Below, in pieces: positions 4,265-9,039 of a stretch of DNA of 9,039 nt. How positions within the stretch are numbered: position 1 is the first letter of the stretch; every line of letters starts with the position of its first letter. A model generated the notes under the pieces. It was not told where the DNA came from. It was given only the letters and a program-made list of their open reading frames with translations, and searched no databases. The DNA lies in contig DATDYW010000035.1 of the NCBI GenBank assembly GCA_036516995.1, forward strand, positions 1 through 9,039, read 5' to 3'. The position numbers were made by a program, and so were the translations under genes. This DNA comes from DATDYW01 sp036516995 (GTDB lineage: Bacteria; Patescibacteriota; Minisyncoccia; Phycocordibacterales; JAACPR01).

Positions 4265-4272
4265 CCGCGCCT

Positions 4273-4596
4273 CTACCCCTCCTTGGCGACCGCGTCGAGG
4301 AAGTCCACGGCCTCTGATTTGAACTTCCCCACCTCCTCGGCGACAATGGCGTCGAGGTTCGGCACGAGCGGTGAGAGGAACGCCAAAAGCTCGTCGCCGG
4401 TTGTTGTCTCCGCCGCGAAGAGCTCGCCGAGTTTTTTACGGTCTGCCTCACCCAGCTGCTCCATCACCCGCAGCACCACTGCCCCGAAGACGAGCGCGCC
4501 GGCGCGGTCAACGGCCTCCCGCTGCTCGTCCGGCGGCAGCGCCTCAATGCCGAGCTCTCTGATTATGTTCGCGCCGGCTGCCTGTCCGATGTCCAT
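4273..4596 (-). CDS. DUF5663-like small protein, 107 aa
   Basis: This short, acidic, all-helical protein has the look of the DUF5663 family that I associate with CPR genomes: an N-terminal IIRELGIEALPPDEQREAV segment, then a helix with VVLRVMEQLGEADRKKLGELF, then a region with repeated small hydrophobics (LLAFLSPLVPNLDAIVAEEVGKF). There is no signal peptide, membrane segment or catalytic motif, and the function of the family is unknown. It starts 22 bases after the stop of the large membrane protein gene, with no gene or terminator between, so the two are probably co-transcribed. No Shine-Dalgarno sequence precedes the ATG (CTAACTAACCACC). Family assignment is from memory of its pattern and length. 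Confidence 0.65.
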   Translation of the reverse strand: MDIGQAAGANIIRELGIEALPPDEQREAVDRAGALVFGAVVLRVMEQLGEADRKKLGELFAAETTTGDELLAFLSPLVPNLDAIVAEEVGKFKSEAVDFLDAVAKEG

Positions 4597-4618
4597 GGTG
4601 GTTAGTTAGTGGCTGGGG

Positions 4619-7159
4619 CTAGTGGCCGCGCTCGCGGATGAGGCGGTTGGCGAGCTCCTCGGTGAATCGAGTGCCCGGATGCGCGACGCGGAAGGCGTTG
4701 AGCGCCGAGGCGTCGGCTTCGATGGGCAGCGTCTGCGCGAGCGACAGCTCGCCGGCGTGCTCGTACGCTCTCGCCACAGCGGCGGTGTCGTCGAACGCTG
4801 TCGAGAGGTCAATCTTCGCCCCTAGCGCAATTTTGTGCACGTTGCCGCTCGCCACGCCGATGCTCCGGAGCTCTGCGGGCGTCATGTGCACGAACTTCTG
4901 GTAGAGCGTGCCGATGAGGTTGTTCTGCGCGCCGCGGGTGTCGAGGCCGTCGATGTAGCCCTGCTCGTCGAGCTTGGCCCTCACCATCGCCCAGAGGTTG
5001 TCCACCTCGGGCGTGGCGACGGCGGTGGCGTCGGGCACCGGGATAGCCTTCGGAATAAACGGCGGCAGGGGCGTCGCGTCGGGGGCAGGGTTCGGGACAG
5101 GCATCCTCGCCGTGTACCCCCAGCGCGGATCGTTGTCCGGTGGCCAGGGGCCGGGGGCCGGCGCGGGTGCCGGGGTCGGCCCGGGAGTCGGAACCTTGAC
5201 CGGCGCCACGCTGTGGGCCCACGCCTGGTCGAGCCAGCGGAGCCCGATACCGGTGCCGGCCGCGGCGACGCCCATGACGATGGCCTTGCCGAGGAGCCGC
5301 CCTCGCTCCTCGCGGTCGCGCTCCTCCTGGGTGTTGCCGTAGGCCTCCTCCATCGCCCGCGTCCCCTCGACCGTGTCCCAGAACTCGCCGCCCTTGGCGT
5401 AGAGCGCGCGGAGCTCGGCCACGCGGCGCTCGGCCTTCTCGTCGGCCGCGCCCGGCTTCTTCACGAAGCGGTCGAAGCCCTTGCCGGCGAGGTGGCCGAC
5501 GCCCATGCCGATCAGGCTGCGCACGAACCTGGACCCGGCGAAGATCCCCGCGGCCACGGCGCCGCCGCCGCCCGTCGCGAAGGCAACACCGGTGAGCGCG
5601 GCGGTCGAGAGCAGCGCGCGGGTGACCTTGCCGCGCCGGCGCCACCAGTCGAAGCCCTTGCGAACGACGCCCCGCTCCTTCGGCGTCCACGACTCCGCCT
5701 CCGCCTTCTGCAGAACGGCGCGCTCGTTCACAAAAATGGACTGGAAAGCGCGGGCGCGGCCGTACGCTTCCGCTGTCTGCTCGCGCTCGGGCAGGTTGGG
5801 GTCGGCGGCGGCGAGGTGCTCCGCCCGGGCGAGCGCGTACATCTGCCGACCGTACGCCGTCTTCGCCTGCGCGTACGCCTCCTTGGCGGCGCGGAGCTCC
5901 GGCGGCAGCTCGCTCTCCGACTCCTTCTGGCCGAGGCCGAGCGCCTCCCGCGCCCGGGCCAGGAATCCCTTCTCGCGGCGGCTCTTCAGGTACGCCTGGT
6001 GCTGCGGAATGAACGCCGCGCGCGCCTCCTCCAGGCCGAGCCGCGCCGCCTCGAGCTGCTCCTCGGGTGTGGGAGGCCGCTCTTGGCCTGGCTGCGGTGG
6101 AATAGTGTCTTGAAAGCCCGGCACCGGAGGCAGTGGGCGTGGCGTAATGCTCTCTAGACCTTCAACTTTGTCGCGAATACCCAGGGCTCTGGTCGCGTAC
6201 GTCGAGTCCAGCTCGCCGCGCGCAATCGCACGAACAATGTTGGCCATTTCTTCGCCGGTGAATGTCTGCTGCGAGCCCTGAATTTCCGGAATCGATTCAA
6301 TGGTGGCCGCGAGCTCGTTCCACGTTCTCGCAGCGGCAATTCGTTCTTCCGGCGAGACCTCCTGACTCCTCGGTTTTTCCTGCTTCGGCTCCTCTGTCGG
6401 CGTCTCAGTGTAGCCGAGCGCCGCGAGCTGCTCCCTGGTGAGCGAGCCGCGTTTCTCGAGCCAGAGCAGCGCATTTTTTGGAACAGTATCGCCCGCCATA
6501 AACGGCCTGCCGCCGAAGAGGCCCGCTAGGACGACCTGCTGATTCAGGGTCTCGGCGACGCGCGGCGGCAGTTGGCCGAGAGTGACGGGTTGCGAGTCCG
6601 GAGCAGCCGACGCCTCCGGCGCGGCGTCGGGCGCTTTCGCCTTCTTCCGACTTTTCCTTGGCGTCTTCGGCTTTTTGGCGACGGAGGGCGCGGAGATTTC
6701 TTCAGGTGGCAAGGGCGAGGCTGGCTGCGGCACGACGGTTTGCGCGAGCTCGGCCTTTCGCCGGTTGTGCGCCGCGACGGAGAGGTCCTCGGGCGTGAAA
6801 TCCGGCGCCTCGGCGGCCTCAATGGCGGGGGCTTCCTCGACCTCCCCCGGCGCGCGGTGCGCCTTCTGCTCTGCGAGCAGCCGGTTGGTGTATCGCTGCC
6901 GCTCGATAGCCTCGGCGGAGTCTGGGTGCGCGGCGACGAACGTGGCGATATCCTCCTCGGAGGCAACCTCGGACAGCCCCATGCCGCCCGCCGCCGAACG
7001 CGCATTGCCGTTTCGTTCTTTCCGAACCTGGCGGACCCACTCCATCGGCAAATCCTTCCAGCGCAGCGGCGTCTTCGGTGCGGCCTCGGGGGCGGCGGCC
7101 GCGGCCGGCCCGCCGCCCGTCGTTCCGAACTCTGGACCTTCCTGGCGCTCCATAGGCAT
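4619..7159 (-). CDS. Large Pro/Ala-rich membrane protein with LysM-like C-terminus, 846 aa
   Basis: The order of parts is: a disordered Ala/Pro/Lys-rich N-terminal region with short conserved-looking patches (to about residue 190); a compact segment RTWNELAATIESIPEIQGSQ... (about 279-335) that I believe recurs in CPR proteins; helical charged segments (about 365-500) that may form coiled coils; a glycine-rich hydrophobic region (about 514-556) resembling a glycine-zipper membrane insertion; a second hydrophobic helix (about 622-640); a proline stalk (TPGPTPAPAPAPGPWPP, about 658-674); and a C-terminal region where NLWAMVRAKL, ELRSIG and NVHKIALGAKIDLS (about 721-786) resemble a stretched LysM motif. 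This suggests an envelope-anchored protein with a peptidoglycan- or surface-binding tail; topology is inferred. Starts at 7159 and 7153 (ATG) are equally possible; a GTG at 7207 also keeps the frame. No Shine-Dalgarno sequence is present. It is probably co-transcribed with the M3 peptidase upstream and the DUF5663-like gene downstream. Confidence 0.75.
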   Translation of the reverse strand: MPMERQEGPEFGTTGGGPAAAAAPEAAPKTPLRWKDLPMEWVRQVRKERNGNARSAAGGMGLSEVASEEDIATFVAAHPDSAEAIERQRYTNRLLAEQKAHRAPGEVEEAPAIEAAEAPDFTPEDLSVAAHNRRKAELAQTVVPQPASPLPPEEISAPSVAKKPKTPRKSRKKAKAPDAAPEASAAPDSQPVTLGQLPPRVAETLNQQVVLAGLFGGRPFMAGDTVPKNALLWLEKRGSLTREQLAALGYTETPTEEPKQEKPRSQEVSPEERIAAARTWNELAATIESIPEIQGSQQTFTGEEMANIVRAIARGELDSTYATRALGIRDKVEGLESITPRPLPPVPGFQDTIPPQPGQERPPTPEEQLEAARLGLEEARAAFIPQHQAYLKSRREKGFLARAREALGLGQKESESELPPELRAAKEAYAQAKTAYGRQMYALARAEHLAAADPNLPEREQTAEAYGRARAFQSIFVNERAVLQKAEAESWTPKERGVVRKGFDWWRRRGKVTRALLSTAALTGVAFATGGGGAVAAGIFAGSRFVRSLIGMGVGHLAGKGFDRFVKKPGAADEKAERRVAELRALYAKGGEFWDTVEGTRAMEEAYGNTQEERDREERGRLLGKAIVMGVAAAGTGIGLRWLDQAWAHSVAPVKVPTPGPTPAPAPAPGPWPPDNDPRWGYTARMPVPNPAPDATPLPPFIPKAIPVPDATAVATPEVDNLWAMVRAKLDEQGYIDGLDTRGAQNNLIGTLYQKFVHMTPAELRSIGVASGNVHKIALGAKIDLSTAFDDTAAVARAYEHAGELSLAQTLPIEADASALNAFRVAHPGTRFTEELANRLIRERGH

Positions 7160-7225
7160 TGCGGCCGTGTGGTGAGGGCGGGTAATCTGACACCCGTAGC
7201 TTAGCACCGGGCCAGGTGCGCCCTG

Positions 7226-7255
7226 CCTCTTTCTCCCCTACCTCTTTCTCCCCTT
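7226..7255. repeat. 15-bp tandem duplication at the end of the peptidase gene
   Basis: CCTCTTTCTCCCCTA (7226-7240) and CCTCTTTCTCCCCTT (7241-7255) are adjacent and differ at one base. On the minus strand the first unit encodes the final KGRKR of the peptidase, and the TAG stop is the first three bases of the second unit. Confidence 0.9.
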
Positions 7256-9039
7256 CTCCGCCTTGCCTGCGAGCTTCGCCGCCTCTTCCAGCTCCAGAAC
7301 CAGTTCCTTGAACTCCGCAATCCCTTGCCGCCAGATGGCGGGCTTCCGCACATCTAAACCGCTCGCCCTGAAAATGTCCTCCACCCGCGCCGAGGCGCCG
7401 AGCGACATAAAGCGCTCGAAGGCCGCCGCCTTCCCCGTTCGCCTGAACTCGCGGTAGAGCGCGCAGGCGACGAGCTCGCCGAAGGCGTAGGGCGTGAAGT
7501 AGAAGTGCGAGCGCAGGTGGCCCCACCACACGAAAGTGTAGCCATCCTCCGGCGCGAGCCGGACGGCGGGGCCGAGGTAACGCGAGAGCGCCGCGTTGAG
7601 CTCGCGGGCCATTTCCTCTGCCGAGAGGTAGCTCTCGGCGCGGATGCGGCGGTGCAGGATTTCCGCGTAGCGGTGAGCGGCGACCTGCCGGAACACCAAG
7701 CCCACGAAGCCGTCGCCGCGCTCCAGCAGGTGGACGAGCCGCGCGTGCGGATTTGAAATTCGGGCCAGCGCCGCGTCCGCTGCCAGTCGCTCGAAGAACG
7801 TGCTCGCGACCTCCGCGCTCATCATCGTCTCGCCGTCGTAGAAGACCGGCTGGTGACCGTGCATCGAGGCGTGCACCGCGTGGCCGAACTCGTGGGCGAG
7901 CGTCGTAAAGTCGCGCGGCGACGGGTCGTGGTTGAGCAGGATGTAGGTCGGCAGCTTGCGGCGCGGCGCGCAGAAGCCGCCGCCGGTCTTCCCCTTGCGC
8001 GGGTAGGCATCAATCTGGCCGCTGGCGAGCATCCGGTCGAGGAGCGCGAGGTGCCGCGCGGAAACGGGCCGCACGACCTCGCGCAACGTGGAGGCCGCCT
8101 CGGCGAACGAGGGCTTCCACTCGCGGTAGCCGCGCGGAGGCTTCACGTTCGCGCCGAGATCCGCGGCGCCGAGCTTCGGCAGCCCGAGGAGCTTCGCCTT
8201 GGCGCGGTAGTAGCGGTGCGCCAGCGGGTAGGCGCGCTCGACCTCGCGGATGAGCGTCTCGACCGTCGCGCGGTCAACCTCGTAGCCCTGGAACGTCGCC
8301 TCCTCGGGCCTGCTGTAGCCGCGCGTCTCGTCCTGTGCCTTCTTCCAGGCGTAGACGGCGTTCATTTCCGCCTCGGCGGCGGGCGCGACGGTCTTGAGCT
8401 TCGCCATCACCAGCGCCCGCAGCTGGCGGCGCCTCGCATGACCGTGAATGCTCGGCACCTTCGCCGCGGCGGCCTCGAGCGGCAGCTCCTTCCCCTCCCA
8501 CCGGAGCGTCAGCGCGGAGACGCGCGCGTCGACGAAGTCCTCCCAGAGGTCGACGCCAGGTCGGCAGAGGAGGTTCGAGAGCTTCTCCTCGGCCTCGGTG
8601 AGCTGGTGGCGCGAGGCGCGGAAGACGCCGTCGAGGAGGTGGCGGTAACGCGCGAGCGCGGGCGCTTTTATCGCCCGTTTTTGAGCTGCCGCAGGCATCT
8701 TGCCAATTGCCAGTGTAAAAAATTCGACCAGGTTACCGGCGCGGGTAAGCCGCTCCTCCGCACGGCCGTGCGCGGCTAGAATTTTCTTATCGTCAGTGGC
8801 GAGACACTTAGACAGAAAAAGGAAGTGCATCGGTTTGCCGTTCGTTGCCTCGCAGAGCCGCTCGTAGTCGTGGAGTGCTCTCACGAGCGTCGGGGGCAAG
8901 GAGAGCTTGGTGAGCTTAGGACGCCACTTCCTCGCGAACGCCGCGCAGCGCCGCTCGATAGCCGCAAGGTCGCGCTCGATTCGCGGGTCAGATGGCGAGC
9001 GGTAGAGCAGCCCGAGGTTCCAGGTTTCGCGCGGCCCGG
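7238..9039 (-). CDS. pepF: M3-family oligoendopeptidase (PepF type), 5' end outside window
   Basis: This is a zinc metallopeptidase of family M3 that cleaves short peptides, usually in the cytoplasm. The zinc motif HEFGH is encoded at 7894-7880, and AEVAST 22 residues later supplies the third ligand (Glu), as in PepF. The C-terminal substrate-side motif HLRSHFYFTPYAFGEL is also present. Reading upstream of the TTG at 8899, the frame stays open to the window edge and encodes ETWNLGLLYRSPSDPRIERD followed by helical sequence, a typical PepF N-terminus. The true start therefore lies beyond 9039, and only a few residues seem to be missing; 599 residues are visible, near the usual length of about 600. 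The C-terminus is a basic tail (EKGRKR) made by a 15-bp tandem repeat. It is the first visible gene of a likely operon with the large membrane protein. The symbol is by family type and not proven orthology. Confidence 0.92.
   Translation of the reverse strand, partial: GPRETWNLGLLYRSPSDPRIERDLAAIERRCAAFARKWRPKLTKLSLPPTLVRALHDYERLCEATNGKPMHFLFLSKCLATDDKKILAAHGRAEERLTRAGNLVEFFTLAIGKMPAAAQKRAIKAPALARYRHLLDGVFRASRHQLTEAEEKLSNLLCRPGVDLWEDFVDARVSALTLRWEGKELPLEAAAAKVPSIHGHARRRQLRALVMAKLKTVAPAAEAEMNAVYAWKKAQDETRGYSRPEEATFQGYEVDRATVETLIREVERAYPLAHRYYRAKAKLLGLPKLGAADLGANVKPPRGYREWKPSFAEAASTLREVVRPVSARHLALLDRMLASGQIDAYPRKGKTGGGFCAPRRKLPTYILLNHDPSPRDFTTLAHEFGHAVHASMHGHQPVFYDGETMMSAEVASTFFERLAADAALARISNPHARLVHLLERGDGFVGLVFRQVAAHRYAEILHRRIRAESYLSAEEMARELNAALSRYLGPAVRLAPEDGYTFVWWGHLRSHFYFTPYAFGELVACALYREFRRTGKAAAFERFMSLGASARVEDIFRASGLDVRKPAIWRQGIAEFKELVLELEEAAKLAGKAEKGRKR

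Noticed and set aside
4835..6157. Long plus-strand open frame (440 aa) opposite the large membrane protein gene
   Set aside because: Arg/Ala/Gly-rich composition, no domain sense and no promoter; it is a frame kept open by high GC opposite a real gene.
7204..7219. GCACC/GGTGC hairpin after the peptidase stop as a terminator
   Set aside because: The stem is only 5 bp and no T-tract follows on the minus strand, so it does not break the putative operon.

Overview
The window is GC-rich bacterial DNA. Genes are compact, and most lack a Shine-Dalgarno sequence. At several genes a -10 box sits about 7-8 bases upstream of the ATG, which points to leaderless mRNAs. A DUF5663-like small protein next to a large proline-rich membrane protein with a LysM-like tail reminds me of Patescibacteria (CPR, Parcubacteria/Paceibacteria group). 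That assignment is inference from recalled family distribution and was not tested. TGA is used as a stop (for example at 1661-1663 and 2781-2783), so the recoded UGA=Gly code of some CPR lineages does not apply.

Left part, plus strand (1-1709): an unrecognised 210-aa protein with its own terminator; a tRNA-Ala(CGC); about 410 bases of non-coding DNA packed with hairpins and partial copies of the tRNA 3' end; then a small 135-aa membrane protein with a leaderless-type promoter and a terminator. Two terminators back to back (1680-1756) close this block against the minus-strand genes.

Middle part, minus strand (1764-4061): a 296-aa protein with a probable PD-(D/E)XK nuclease core, and upstream of it a 426-aa HhH-GPD-superfamily DNA glycosylase-like protein. 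The latter has the catalytic Lys and Asp and an Fe-S-type cysteine set that is split by an unusual insert. Each gene has its own promoter and terminator, so they are neighbours with a plausible shared DNA repair or defence theme, not a demonstrated operon.

Right part, minus strand (4273-9039): a likely operon, in transcription order an M3-family oligoendopeptidase (its N-terminus runs off the right edge), an 846-aa glycine/proline-rich membrane protein with a LysM-like C-terminal region, and a 107-aa DUF5663-like protein. The peptidase and the large protein lie in the same reading frame, separated by a single TAG that falls at the junction of a 15-bp tandem duplication.

The most unusual structure is at 777-1143. 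The tRNA terminator hairpin extends into a 35-bp-arm inverted copy of the tRNA 3' end, which is split by an inserted 25-nt hairpin. A further direct copy of the tRNA 3' end carries a CCA that the tRNA gene itself does not encode. More palindromes and repeats follow.
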